Shown here piece by piece: positions 1-8,962 of a stretch of DNA of 64,000 nt; the stretch's first letter is position 1, and each line of letters opens with the position of its first letter. Source of the DNA: Niveibacterium terrae (GTDB taxonomy: Bacteria > Pseudomonadota > Gammaproteobacteria > Burkholderiales > Rhodocyclaceae); assembly GCF_048213115.1 (NCBI RefSeq), contig NZ_CP172404.1, forward strand, positions 1,426,001-1,490,000. Direction: 5' to 3'. The notes beneath the pieces were generated by a model that saw nothing but the letters and a program-made list of their open reading frames with translations, made no database searches and had not been told where the DNA came from. The translations under genes and the position numbers were made by a program.

Positions 1-766
1 AGCCGGACGCGAGCAGCGCCGACAGCGAGCGGATCGCTTCCGCTGCGTCGGGACCCGTGGCGCGGATCGCGACCGCATCGCCTTCGCGGGTCGCGAGCCC
101 CATGATCGCGACGACCGACTTCGCGTTCGCTTCGTCGGAGCCGCGCACGAGGCGCAGGTCGGACTTGTACTTCTTCGCTTCGGCGGCGAGCACCGCGGCG
201 GGGCGAGCGTGCAGGCCGGACGGGTTGGGCAGGCTCACCGCTTCGCCGGTCAGCGCGGCATGCGTTCCAGTCTGCGTGGTGGTCGAAGTCTCGGCAGCGA
301 GTTCAATCGTCAGCGCGACCGACTTGCCCGCTTCGACGAGGCCGTTGGCCGGCACGAAGCGCATCACCTTTTCGACGTTGGCGATCAGAACCTGGGTCAG
401 CAGGCTGCGCGCCTTGCGTGCGACGAGGTCGACATCGAAGCTGATCAGAAGCTGGCCGGCCGTGATCCGGTCTCCCTGCTTGACCGCGGGCTTGAAACCC
501 TCGCCCTTGAGCAGAACGGTATCGATGCCGATGTGGACCAGCACTTCAATGCCTTCGGCGGTCGTGATCGTCAGAGCGTGGTGGGCCTGGTGAAGCTGGG
601 TCACGACGCCGGAGACCGGGGCGAGCAGCTCGCCCGAAGTCGGATCCAGAGAAATGCCGTCACCGACCATTTTCTGTGCGAAGACCGGATCCGGAACCGA
701 TTCGAGCGGAATCAGAACCCCGGAGAGCGGGGCGAGGATTTCCAGCCTGGCTGCGGGTGCTTGCAT
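1..766 (-). CDS. PTS multiphosphoryl transfer protein, EIIA(Glc-type)-HPr part (3' end off window)
   Basis: The first 255 residues of a cytoplasmic phosphotransferase-system fusion are visible. Residues 1-140 are a glucose-family EIIA domain with the active-site motif HIGIDT (His78, with a second His at 63 as in the EIIA-Glc pair). Residues ~175-255 are an HPr domain with NPSGLHARPAA (His186) and a Ser46-like KSVVAIMGL segment. Family knowledge says such fusions usually continue into an Enzyme I domain, which would lie beyond position 1 and cannot be seen. The start at 766 is set by AGGAG six bases upstream. EIIA-HPr-EI proteins called NagF or FruB/PtsP-like serve N-acetylglucosamine or fructose uptake; the Glc-type EIIA favours a GlcNAc or glucose role, but no EIIBC partner lies in the window. 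The gene is divergent from the peptide transporter. Confidence 0.9.
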   Translation of the reverse strand, partial: MQAPAARLEILAPLSGVLIPLESVPDPVFAQKMVGDGISLDPTSGELLAPVSGVVTQLHQAHHALTITTAEGIEVLVHIGIDTVLLKGEGFKPAVKQGDRITAGQLLISFDVDLVARKARSLLTQVLIANVEKVMRFVPANGLVEAGKSVALTIELAAETSTTTQTGTHAALTGEAVSLPNPSGLHARPAAVLAAEAKKYKSDLRLVRGSDEANAKSVVAIMGLATREGDAVAIRATGPDAAEAIRSLSALLASG

Positions 767-820
767 CAAACAACTCCTGATGATTCAAATGGTTGTCGGG
801 TTCTTCCGCGGAAGGAGTCC

Positions 821-868
821 GGGTATACCCTGATGAGGGTTAACCCTAGCATTTATCGAGGCATAAAT
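821..868. promoter_or_regulatory. Three clustered inverted repeats between the PTS gene and the peptide transporter
   Basis: Three palindromes lie upstream of the PTS fusion start: GGGTATACCC at 821-830, AGGGTTAACCCT at 836-847, and ATTTAT-N6-ATAAAT at 851-868. The first two are perfect. Such clusters usually mark repressor sites. The 6-6-6 AT-rich repeat loosely resembles NagC-type sites and the GGTATACC core resembles GntR-type sites, but no regulator gene is next to it, so the binding protein is unknown. Confidence 0.45.
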
Positions 869-1054
869 GTTGTTTTAGATCAGCATAGGCGCGGGGTGCT
901 ACGCGCGCAGGCTTTGTCTACAGCGCGGAGCCGGGGTTTGTCGTGTTTTTCGTAAGATGGATATAGCGACAAGCGATGCGGGAAAGCCCCTAGCAGTGAG
1001 AGAATCACGCTTTGGGCCTGGAAGGCCTGTTCCATCCACTGACGAGAACAAACG

Positions 1055-2623
1055 ATGACAACAACCGCAGTCCCCGCGCCCGGAGTCCTGGCCGCGGAGC
1101 CTACCGAGCGTCACCCCCGTGGCCTCAAGGTGATCTTCTTCGCCGAGATGTGGGAGCGCTTCTCTTACTACGGAATGCGCGCCCTGCTGGTGCTCTATCT
1201 GGTCAATGCGCTGCACTATGACCGCGCCCACGCGCTGGAGCTCTACGGGATCTATACGGGACTCGTCTATCTGACTCCGCTGATCGGTGGCTACCTCGCC
1301 GACAAGTACCTCGGCCTTCGCCAGGGCGCGGTGATCGGCGGCATCATCATGATGTTCGGCCACTTCGCGATGGCCTTCGAGCCTCTGCTTCATCTCGCCT
1401 TGGGCTTGCTGATCGTCGGTAACGGTTTCTTCAAGCCCAACACCTCGACGATGGTCGGTCAGCTCTATCGCGAACACGATTCGCGCCGCGATGCCGGCTA
1501 CACGATCTTCTACATGGGGATCAACATGGGCGCGTTCTTCGCGCCGCTGGTCGCCGGCACTCTGGGCGAGAAGGTGGGCTGGCACTGGGGCTTCGCTTCG
1601 GCGGGTATCGGTATGGGCTGCGGTCTTTTCTCTTTGCTGTACAACCAGAAACTGCTCGGCAACGCCGGGCTTCGCTCCGGGCAGACCGCGATCGACCGCT
1701 CCGACTGGCTGCGCATTCTCGCGATCAGCCTTGCCGCGATCCCCTTCGTCTATGCGGTGATCTGGGCCTGGGGCGGGATCTCGGCGCTGATCGCGCCGCT
1801 GCCGCTGTGGGGCAAGCTCTTGCTCGGGGCCGCGTTGATCGTCGCCGCGGTCAAGGCGCCCGGCCTGATCGGCAAGAAGGACGCCTCGGCCCAGCCGGTC
1901 ACCCGGGAAGAGTGGCACAGGATCTTCGCGATCGCGATCATCGTGTTCTTCGTGATCTTCTTCTGGATGGGCTTCGAGCAGGCGGGCGGCACGATGAGCC
2001 TGTTCGCCGACACCCAGACCGATCGCCATGTCGCCGGGTTCTTCGCTACGCCGGAATCCTGGCTCGTATCGGATAACTGGTTCATCGCCAACATCCTGCT
2101 GCCGCTGTCCAAGGGCTTCGAGATTCCCGCTTCCTGGTTCCAGTCGGTCAATCCTCTGGTGATCATCCTGTTCGCGCCCGTCTTCTCGGCGCTGTGGAAG
2201 CGGATGGACAGCTCGCGCTTCGCGCTGTCCTCGACTGCCAAGCAGGGCTGGGGCATGGTCGTTCTGGGTCTGGGCTTCATCGTGCTCGCGATCGCCCAGG
2301 CCAAGGCCGATGCGACCGGTCCGGTCGGCCCGCAGTGGCTGTTCATCGTCTACTTCATCCACACGATGGGCGAGCTGATGCTCTCGCCGGTCGGTCTGTC
2401 CATGGTCTCCAAGGTTGCTCCGGCTCGTCTGGGCGGTCTGCTGATGGGCGTCTGGCTGCTCTCGTCGGCGGTAGCGAACTACCTGTCCGGCACGCTCGAA
2501 GCGATGCTGCACGGCTACGGAATCCCGCTCTACTGGTTCCTGGTCGGCTCGTCGATCGGCGCTGGCGTCGTGCTGTTGCTGATCACGCCGCTGGTTCGGC
2601 GCCTGATGCACGGCAAGGACTGA
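1055..2623 (+). CDS. POT/PTR family proton-dependent oligopeptide transporter
   Basis: This 522-residue integral membrane protein imports di- and tripeptides with protons. The first helix carries the family signature E-x-x-E-R (E31, E34, R35 in AEMWERFSYYG), which forms the proton-coupling site, and residues ~150-165 contain the PTR2 signature FYMGINMGAFFAPL. About 13-14 hydrophobic segments follow, including the long H7-H8 linker region around residues 220-290 typical of bacterial DtpA-like proteins. The length agrees with the family (~490-530). The start has only a weak GAGAA element upstream. It is a single gene: a strong terminator follows and xylB has its own promoter. Confidence 0.93.
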   Translation: MTTTAVPAPGVLAAEPTERHPRGLKVIFFAEMWERFSYYGMRALLVLYLVNALHYDRAHALELYGIYTGLVYLTPLIGGYLADKYLGLRQGAVIGGIIMMFGHFAMAFEPLLHLALGLLIVGNGFFKPNTSTMVGQLYREHDSRRDAGYTIFYMGINMGAFFAPLVAGTLGEKVGWHWGFASAGIGMGCGLFSLLYNQKLLGNAGLRSGQTAIDRSDWLRILAISLAAIPFVYAVIWAWGGISALIAPLPLWGKLLLGAALIVAAVKAPGLIGKKDASAQPVTREEWHRIFAIAIIVFFVIFFWMGFEQAGGTMSLFADTQTDRHVAGFFATPESWLVSDNWFIANILLPLSKGFEIPASWFQSVNPLVIILFAPVFSALWKRMDSSRFALSSTAKQGWGMVVLGLGFIVLAIAQAKADATGPVGPQWLFIVYFIHTMGELMLSPVGLSMVSKVAPARLGGLLMGVWLLSSAVANYLSGTLEAMLHGYGIPLYWFLVGSSIGAGVVLLLITPLVRRLMHGKD

Positions 2624-2650
2624 AGCCTTTGAATTTCCTTGCATACCGAA

Positions 2651-2678
2651 AAGCCCGTCCTCGTGACGGGCTTTTTTT
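2651..2678 (+). terminator. Rho-independent terminator after the peptide transporter
   Basis: AAGCCCGTC and GACGGGCTT form a 9-bp stem with a 5-base loop, followed by a run of T. It separates the transporter from the xylose operon. Confidence 0.92.
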
Positions 2679-2711
2679 CGTTCACAGCCGGGCGAAATAT
2701 CTTTTTTATAT

Positions 2712-2776
2712 TTTGTTTGACGCTCGAACAAACTTGTCCTAGAGTTCGAATCACCAAAGGAGGTCCGCTTCGGACC
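2712..2776 (+). promoter_or_regulatory. xylB promoter with overlapping operator and 5'-UTR hairpin
   Basis: A good sigma-70 promoter is visible: TTGACG (2717-2722), 17-base spacer, TAGAGT (2740-2745). An imperfect 21-bp palindrome (TTTGTT ... AACAAA arms, 2712-2732) covers the -35 element, as expected for a repressor site. The leader then holds a perfect 6-bp hairpin GGTCCG-CTT-CGGACC (2762-2776) just upstream of the ribosome binding site. No xylose regulator gene lies in the window; a ROK- or LacI-type repressor is the usual partner. Confidence 0.6.
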
Positions 2777-2798
2777 AAAACGAAAACAAGGGGAGAAC

Positions 2799-4265
2799 AT
2801 GTTCCTCGGAATCGATCTGGGTACTTCGGAAGTCAAACTGCTGCTGCTCGCCGACGATCACACGATCGTCGCGACGGCGGGCGAAAAGATCGCGGTTTCC
2901 CGGCCCCAGCCCCACTGGTCGGAGCAGGACCCGAATGAATGGTGGAGCGCGACCGGCAAGGCTGTCGCGGCGCTGCGCGCCAAGGCGCCGGATGAATTCG
3001 CGAAAGTGCGGGCGATCGGCCTGTCCGGCCAGATGCACGGAGCGACGCTGCTCGACGCGAAGGATCAGGTTCTGCGTCCGGCCATCCTGTGGAACGACAC
3101 CCGTTCGGCCGCCGAGTGCGCCGAGCTGACCGCGCGCTGCCCGGAGCTGCCGCAGATCTCGGGCAACCTCGCGATGCCCGGTTTCACGGCGCCCAAGCTG
3201 GTCTGGGTCGCCAAGCATGAACCGGAGATCTTCAAGAAGATCGCCGCGGTTCTGCTGCCCAAGGATTTCCTGCGCATGAAGCTGGTCGGAGACAAGGTCT
3301 CCGAGATGTCCGATGCCGCCGGGACGCTGTGGCTCGATGTCGCGAAGCGCGACTGGTCGGACGAGTTGCTCGCCGCGACGGGCCTGACCCGTGCGCAGAT
3401 GCCTCGCCTCGTCGAAGGCAGCGAAGTCTCGGGCAAGCTCTTGCCCGAAGTCGCGAGCGCCTGGGGCCTGTCGGAGGATGTCGTCGTCGCCGGCGGCGGC
3501 GGTGACAACGCGGCCAGCGCGATCGGCATCGGTGCCGTCGCGCCGGGAGACGGCTTCATCTCGCTGGGCACCAGCGGAGTGCTCTTCGTCGTCACCGACC
3601 GCTTCCGTCCGAATCCGGCTTCGGCCGTCCATGCCTTCTGCCACGCGGTGCCGAATCGCTGGCACCAGATGAGCGTGATGCTGTCGGCCGCGAGCTGCCT
3701 CTCCTGGGTGACCCGGCTGGTCCACGCCGAGAACGAAGGCGCTCTGCTCGCCGAGGCGAATGCCTTGAGCGTCGATGAGCGGATGGCCGCGCCGATCTTT
3801 CTGCCCTATCTGTCCGGCGAGCGGACTCCGCACAACGATGCCCAGGCCCAGGGCGTGTTCTTCGGCCTCAATCACGACACGAGCGCGGCGCATCTAGCCT
3901 ACTCGGTCATCGAAGGCGTCGCCTTCGGAACGATGGATGGTCTGGCCGCGCTGCAATCGGCGGGTACTGTCGTCGGCCGTCTGGCTCTGGTCGGCGGCGG
4001 TTCGCGCAGCGCCGAATGGGCCCAGCTTTTGGCGTCTATCCTCAATACCGAGGTCGTGACGCTGGAGGGCAGCGAGACCGGCGGTGCGCTCGGTGCGGCC
4101 CGGCTCGGCTGGCTGGCCGCGGGCGGCAGCGTCGAGACGGTCTGCCGTGCTCCGGTCGTGCGCGACCGCTTCCTGCCCAACGCCGCACAGCGCGAAAGGC
4201 TGCTTCCCCGCTATCAACGTTTCACTTCGCTCTATCCCCGGCTGCGCGAGCTGTTCGTGCGCTGA
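2799..4265 (+). CDS. xylB: xylulokinase
   Basis: This cytoplasmic FGGY-family sugar kinase (488 aa, usual ~480-500) phosphorylates D-xylulose to xylulose-5-phosphate with ATP. The N-terminal phosphate-binding loop FLGIDLGTSEVK, the substrate-binding SGQMHGATL segment, the catalytic-Asp loop GGGDNAASAIG (around residue 235) and the C-terminal FGGY signatures near LPYLSGERTPHND and GGALGAARLG are all present. The AAGGGGAGA ribosome site precedes the ATG. It is the first gene of xylB-xylA, with xylA starting 38 bases after its stop. Confidence 0.95.
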   Translation: MFLGIDLGTSEVKLLLLADDHTIVATAGEKIAVSRPQPHWSEQDPNEWWSATGKAVAALRAKAPDEFAKVRAIGLSGQMHGATLLDAKDQVLRPAILWNDTRSAAECAELTARCPELPQISGNLAMPGFTAPKLVWVAKHEPEIFKKIAAVLLPKDFLRMKLVGDKVSEMSDAAGTLWLDVAKRDWSDELLAATGLTRAQMPRLVEGSEVSGKLLPEVASAWGLSEDVVVAGGGGDNAASAIGIGAVAPGDGFISLGTSGVLFVVTDRFRPNPASAVHAFCHAVPNRWHQMSVMLSAASCLSWVTRLVHAENEGALLAEANALSVDERMAAPIFLPYLSGERTPHNDAQAQGVFFGLNHDTSAAHLAYSVIEGVAFGTMDGLAALQSAGTVVGRLALVGGGSRSAEWAQLLASILNTEVVTLEGSETGGALGAARLGWLAAGGSVETVCRAPVVRDRFLPNAAQRERLLPRYQRFTSLYPRLRELFVR

Positions 4266-4303
4266 GGGGCATTCCTTATAAACAAGTGGTTCAGGAGACA
4301 GAC

Positions 4304-5617
4304 ATGAAAAGCTATTTCGACGGCATCGAGAAAATCCGCTACGAAGGTCCGGAATCGAGCAACCCGCTCGCGTTCAAGTACTACGATGCCGACCGCGTCG
4401 TGCTCGGCAAGAGGATGGAAGACCAGCTGCGCTTCGCGGCCTGCTACTGGCACAACTTCTGCTGGAACGGCGGCGATCCGTTCGGTGGCGACACCTTCAT
4501 GCGCCCCTGGCACCACATGGCGAGCGAGATGGACGCAGCGCTGCTCAAGGCCGATGTCGCGTTCGAATTCTTCAGCAAGCTCGGTGCGCCTTTCTACTGC
4601 TTCCACGACCGTGACGTCGCTCCCGAAGGCGCGACTCCGCGCGAGAGCGTCGACAACTTGCGCCGCATCGTCGATGTGCTGGCCAAGAAGCAGGAAGAGA
4701 CCGGCATGAAGCTCTTGTGGGGCACGGCGAACATGTTCAGCCACCGTCGCTTCATGTCCGGCGCCTCGACGAACCCGGATCCGGAAATCTTCGCGATGGC
4801 CGCGCTGCAGGTCAAGGAAGCGATGGATGCAACGCTGAAACTCGGCGGCGCGAACTATGTGATGTGGGGCGGCCGCGAAGGCTACGAGACGCTGATCAAT
4901 ACCGACATGAAAGCCGAACTCGAACAGCTCGGTCGCTTCCTGACGATGGCCGTCGATTACAAGCACAAGATCGGCCTGAAGGGTCCGATCCTGATCGAGC
5001 CGAAGCCGCGCGAACCGTCCAAGCACCAGTACGACTTCGACACCGCGACCGTCTATGGCTTCCTGAAGAAGTACGGTCTTGAAAACGAAGTGAAGATGAA
5101 CATCGAAGCGAACCACGCGACGCTGGCCGGCCACAGCTTCGAGCACGAGATCGCGACCGCGAACGCATTGGGCATCTTCGGTTCGATCGACATGAACCGG
5201 GGCGATGCGCAGTGCGGCTGGGATACCGACCAGTTCCCGAACAGCATCCCCGACACGACTCTGGCGATGTATTACATCCTGCAAGGTGGCGGGTTCACGA
5301 CCGGCGGCGTCAACTTCGACGCCAAGGTTCGCCGTCAGTCGATCGACCCGGTCGATCTGTTCTACGGCCACATCGGCGCGATGGACGTCACCGCGCGCGC
5401 GCTGCTGATCGCCGAGAAGATGATCAACGATGGCAAGTTCGCGCAGGTCACGAAGGATCGCTACGCGGGCTGGCAGGGTGAATTCGGTCAGAAGATCATG
5501 ACCGGCAAGCTGGGCCTCGATGCGGTTGCCCAGCATGTGATCGACCGCAACGTCGATGTGCTGCCCCGTTCCGGTCGTCAGGAACTGACCGAGAACCTGC
5601 TCAACAGCTACATCTGA
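4304..5617 (+). CDS. xylA: xylose isomerase
   Basis: The enzyme (437 aa; E. coli 440) interconverts D-xylose and D-xylulose, supplying the substrate of the xylB product just upstream. It is the long class II type. Visible signatures are the catalytic-base region YCFHDRDVAPEG (His and Asp), WGGREGYE, the metal-binding KPREPSKHQYDFD, the NHATLAGHSFEHE helix and the second metal site SIDMNRGDAQCGWDTDQF. The start ATG at 4304 has AGGAGA seven bases upstream; the frame is open further upstream but that stretch overlaps xylB and is not family-like. No xylose transporter is visible in the window. Confidence 0.96.
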   Translation: MKSYFDGIEKIRYEGPESSNPLAFKYYDADRVVLGKRMEDQLRFAACYWHNFCWNGGDPFGGDTFMRPWHHMASEMDAALLKADVAFEFFSKLGAPFYCFHDRDVAPEGATPRESVDNLRRIVDVLAKKQEETGMKLLWGTANMFSHRRFMSGASTNPDPEIFAMAALQVKEAMDATLKLGGANYVMWGGREGYETLINTDMKAELEQLGRFLTMAVDYKHKIGLKGPILIEPKPREPSKHQYDFDTATVYGFLKKYGLENEVKMNIEANHATLAGHSFEHEIATANALGIFGSIDMNRGDAQCGWDTDQFPNSIPDTTLAMYYILQGGGFTTGGVNFDAKVRRQSIDPVDLFYGHIGAMDVTARALLIAEKMINDGKFAQVTKDRYAGWQGEFGQKIMTGKLGLDAVAQHVIDRNVDVLPRSGRQELTENLLNSYI

Positions 5618-5646
5618 TCCACCCTGTACGCGGTGGCGCAGCCACC

Positions 5647-5679
5647 GCCACGGCGGGGGTAATCGAACCCCGCCGTGGC
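5647..5679 (+). terminator. Strong hairpin between xylA and tkt (terminator, attenuator or mRNA stabiliser)
   Basis: GCCACGGCGGGG and CCCCGCCGTGGC form a perfect 12-bp stem with a 9-base loop. No T-run follows, so it is not a classical terminator. It may lower read-through into tkt or protect the 3' end of xylBA mRNA. Confidence 0.5.
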
Positions 5680-5818
5680 CGTGCGCCTGTCTGCGTGGCC
5701 ATCTCACCTGTACTGCGCTCCGCAAGCTATGGACGGAACGGCTGATCATGGAGGGGAGGGCTTGCGGGCGCAAACCGCTGCGTTACGCTCTGGGCGCCGA
5801 ACCCTGAAGGACGATTCC

Positions 5819-7816
5819 ATGATCAATCCGCAGTCCCTTGCCAACGCTCTTCGCCTGCTCGCGATGGATGGTGTCCAGGCCGCAAAATCCGGACACCCCG
5901 GCATGCCTCTGGGCATGGCTGATATCGCCGTCGCGCTGTGGCACCGCCACCTCCGTCACAACCCGGTCGATCCGAAATGGCCCAACCGCGACCGTTTCGT
6001 GCTCTCCAACGGTCACGGCTCGATGCTGCTCTATTCGCTCTTGCACCTGACCGGCTACGATCTGCCGCTCGCCGAGCTCAAGCGCTTCCGTCAGCTGCAC
6101 AGCAAGACTCCCGGTCACCCCGAATACGGCTACACGGTCGGCGTCGAAACGACGACCGGCCCGCTCGGCCAGGGCCTCGCCAACGCGGTCGGCTTTGCAC
6201 TCGCCGAGCGCCTGCTGGCCAACGAATTCAACCGCGAAGGCTTCCCCGTCGTCGATCACCACAGCTACGTGTTCCTGGGCGATGGCTGCATGATGGAAGG
6301 CATTTCGCACGAAGTGGCTTCGCTCGCCGGAACCTGGAAGCTCTCCAAACTGATCGCGTTCTACGACGACAACGGCATCTCGATCGACGGCCGCGTCGAG
6401 AACTGGTTCACTGATGACACGCCGGCCCGCTTCGAAGCCTATGGCTGGAATGTGATCCGCTCCGTCGACGGTCACGACGTCGATGCGGTCGATGCGGCGA
6501 TCCGCGCAGCGAAAGCCCAATCCGCCAAGCCGACCCTGATCTGCTGCAAGACCGTGATCGGCAAGGGCTCGCCGAACAAGGCCGGAACCCACGACGTGCA
6601 TGGTTCTCCCCTGGGCGACGCCGAGATCGCCGCGACGCGCGCCGCGCTGGGCATAGCCGCCGGGCCGTTCGAGGTCAGCGACGAAGTGCGCGCAGCCTGG
6701 AATGCCCGCGAGGCCGGCGAGGCGCTCGAGAGCGAATGGACGCGCCTGTTCGAAGCCTACCGCGCGAAATACCCCGAACTCGCCGCCGAGTTCGCTCGGC
6801 GCGTCTCGGGAACTCTGCCCGCCGACTACGCGAAACTGAGCAATGAGGCGCTCGCCGCGATCGTCGCGAAGGGCGAGACGATCGCTTCGCGCAAGGCGAG
6901 CCAGAACGCGCTCGACGCGCTGGCCCCGCACATCCCCGAGCTGCTCGGCGGCTCGGCCGACCTCGCGCCGTCGAACCTGACGATGTGGAAGGGCTGCTCG
7001 CCGGTGCGCGATGCCGGTGGCAACTACCTGAACTACGGTGTGCGCGAATTCGGCATGGCCGCGATCATGAACGGCCTCGTGCTGCATGGAGGTCTGCGCC
7101 CCTATGGCGGCACTTTCCTGATGTTCAGCGAGTACGCGCGCAACGCGATCCGGATGGCGGCGCTGATGAAGATCAACCCGATCTACGTCTTCACGCACGA
7201 CGGCATCGGCGTCGGCGAGGATGGGCCGACCCACCAGCCGGTCGAGCAGACCGCGACGCTGAGGATGGTGCCCAACCTCGACGTCTGGCGGCCCTGCGAT
7301 GCGGTCGAGAGCTTCGTTGCCTGGCAGGTCGCGCTCGAACACGAAGCGACGCCGACCGCGCTGATCCTCTCCCGTCAGAACCTTCCCCATCAGCCGCGCT
7401 CGCCGCAGCAGATTGCTGACATCCGCCGCGGCGGCTATGTCCTTCACGAGGCCGAAGGAAGCGCCCAGGCCGTGATCCTCGCGACCGGCTCCGAAGTCGG
7501 ACTCGCCGTCGCGGCCCAGGCCCTTCTGGCCAGCGAAGGCATCGCAGCCCGCGTCGTCTCGATGCCTTCACCGCATCTCTTCGACAAGCAAGACACCGCT
7601 TATCGTGCCCAGGTGTTGCCCAAAGGACTCGCCCGGGTTGCGGTCGAGGCCGGCGTCACCGACTATTGGCGCAAGTATGTCGGCCTGGAAGGCGAAGTGA
7701 TCGGTCTGGATCACTTCGGCGAGTCGGCCCCGGCCGGCGAACTCTACGATGTCTTCGGCATCACCGCCGAGGCCGTCGCTCAAGCTGTGCGCAAACTGGT
7801 AAAGGAGTCAGCATGA
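5819..7816 (+). CDS. tkt: transketolase
   Basis: This thiamine-diphosphate enzyme (665 aa; E. coli TktA 663) moves two-carbon ketol units from xylulose-5-phosphate to aldose phosphates. N-terminal SGHPGMPLGMADI, the ThDP/metal motif GDGCMMEGISHE with YDDN downstream, the pyrimidine-domain DGIGVGEDGPTHQP and the C-terminal domain are all intact. The ATG at 5819 follows GAAGGA; the frame is open for 48 codons upstream but that part does not resemble transketolase. Its stop overlaps the tal start (ATGA), so the two are translationally coupled. Confidence 0.95.
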   Translation: MINPQSLANALRLLAMDGVQAAKSGHPGMPLGMADIAVALWHRHLRHNPVDPKWPNRDRFVLSNGHGSMLLYSLLHLTGYDLPLAELKRFRQLHSKTPGHPEYGYTVGVETTTGPLGQGLANAVGFALAERLLANEFNREGFPVVDHHSYVFLGDGCMMEGISHEVASLAGTWKLSKLIAFYDDNGISIDGRVENWFTDDTPARFEAYGWNVIRSVDGHDVDAVDAAIRAAKAQSAKPTLICCKTVIGKGSPNKAGTHDVHGSPLGDAEIAATRAALGIAAGPFEVSDEVRAAWNAREAGEALESEWTRLFEAYRAKYPELAAEFARRVSGTLPADYAKLSNEALAAIVAKGETIASRKASQNALDALAPHIPELLGGSADLAPSNLTMWKGCSPVRDAGGNYLNYGVREFGMAAIMNGLVLHGGLRPYGGTFLMFSEYARNAIRMAALMKINPIYVFTHDGIGVGEDGPTHQPVEQTATLRMVPNLDVWRPCDAVESFVAWQVALEHEATPTALILSRQNLPHQPRSPQQIADIRRGGYVLHEAEGSAQAVILATGSEVGLAVAAQALLASEGIAARVVSMPSPHLFDKQDTAYRAQVLPKGLARVAVEAGVTDYWRKYVGLEGEVIGLDHFGESAPAGELYDVFGITAEAVAQAVRKLVKESA

Positions 7817-8877
7817 GTCGCATCAAGGCAGTCGGCGAACTGGGTCAGCAGATCTGGTTCGATTCGATCTCTCACCAACTGATCGCGAGCGGCGAACTCG
7901 CCCGTCTGATCGCCGAGGACGGCGTCGCCGGCGTCACGTCGAACCCGGCGATCTTCCAGCAGGCCTTCAGCCGGGACCCGAGCTATGCGCAGGCGAAAGC
8001 TCTGCTGCCGGCGGATCTGACCGACCCCGAGAAGCGCTTCGAGGCGCTCGCGATTCCCGACATCCAGGCTGCCTGTGACGCGTTTGCCGAGCTGTACCGG
8101 ACGAGTGGTGGCAACAAGGGTTTCGTCAGCTTCGAAGTCTCGCCCAGTCTGTCGCACGACGCGGTCGGTACGCTCGCCGCGGCGAAGCGGCTGTGGGCCG
8201 CAATCGACCGGCCCAACGCGATGATCAAGATCCCGGCGACCCGCGAAGGCCTCTTCGCGATCCGTCAGGCGACCGCGGCCGGCATCAACGTCAACGTGAC
8301 GCTGATGTTCTCGCCCGCCCATGTCGACGCGGTTGCCCGGGCTCACGCCGACGGTCTGCTCGACCGGGTTGCGGCAGGCCTGCCGGTCGCGGCCATTCGC
8401 TCGGTCGCCAGCGTCTTCATCTCCCGGCTTGACAGCAAACTCGATCCTCAGCTTCCCGAGCCGCTGCAGGGCCGGATCGCGGTCGCCGCGGCGCAGCTCG
8501 CCTACGACGAGTGGAAGAAGCACTGGGGGCCGGAAGGAGATCGCTTCGCGCCTCTGGCCGCGAAGGGCGCGTGCCCGCAGTGGCTGCTGTGGGCCAGCAC
8601 CGGCACGAAGAACCCGCTCTACCGCGATGTGCTCTACGTCGAACAGCTGATCGGGCCGGATACCGTCAACACGGTGCCCGAGGCGACTCTCGCCGCCTTC
8701 CGCGATCACGGCGAAGCGCATCCGACGCTCTCCGCGAACCCGACCGGCGCGCGCGCCGCGCTCGACCAGGCGAAGAAGCTCGGCATCGACCTCGATGCGG
8801 TCGGCGAAGTGCTGCAGCAGGAGGGACTGGTCCAGTTCGAACAGGCTTTTGCAAAGCTCCTCGAATCGGTGCTCTGA
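7813..8877 (+). CDS. tal: transaldolase
   Basis: Transaldolase (354 aa) transfers dihydroxyacetone from sedoheptulose-7-phosphate to glyceraldehyde-3-phosphate, completing the non-oxidative pentose phosphate branch fed by xylBA. The Schiff-base lysine lies in AMIKIPATREGL, and TSNPAIFQQAF near the N-terminus carries the conserved Thr-Ser-Asn-Pro turn. The length and sequence style match the longer actinobacterial/betaproteobacterial type rather than E. coli TalB (317 aa). The start is fixed by AAAGGAG and by the 4-base overlap with tkt. Confidence 0.94.
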   Translation: MSRIKAVGELGQQIWFDSISHQLIASGELARLIAEDGVAGVTSNPAIFQQAFSRDPSYAQAKALLPADLTDPEKRFEALAIPDIQAACDAFAELYRTSGGNKGFVSFEVSPSLSHDAVGTLAAAKRLWAAIDRPNAMIKIPATREGLFAIRQATAAGINVNVTLMFSPAHVDAVARAHADGLLDRVAAGLPVAAIRSVASVFISRLDSKLDPQLPEPLQGRIAVAAAQLAYDEWKKHWGPEGDRFAPLAAKGACPQWLLWASTGTKNPLYRDVLYVEQLIGPDTVNTVPEATLAAFRDHGEAHPTLSANPTGARAALDQAKKLGIDLDAVGEVLQQEGLVQFEQAFAKLLESVL

Positions 8878-8891
8878 ACCGAATCCACGAT

Positions 8892-8919
8892 AAAAAGCCG
8901 GGGAGACCCGGCTTTTTTT
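8892..8919 (+). terminator. Rho-independent terminator after tal
   Basis: AGCCGGG and CCCGGCT form a 7-bp stem around GAGA, extended by A-T pairs and followed by T7. It ends the pentose operon. Confidence 0.92.
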
Positions 8920-8962
8920 GCGGCCTCGCAAGCGAGCGGGAGCAGGCAGGCTTGCGCCTGGC

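Noticed and set aside
899..2836. A 645-residue frame on the minus strand over the peptide transporter
   Set aside because: It is the mirror of a strongly supported gene, with a low-complexity Arg/Asp/His-rich translation. Similar long mirror frames over nrdJ (10936-13620), the condensin-like operon (45753-48146), the Gcr gene (48340-49998) and the SMC-like gene (42062-44887) were rejected likewise.
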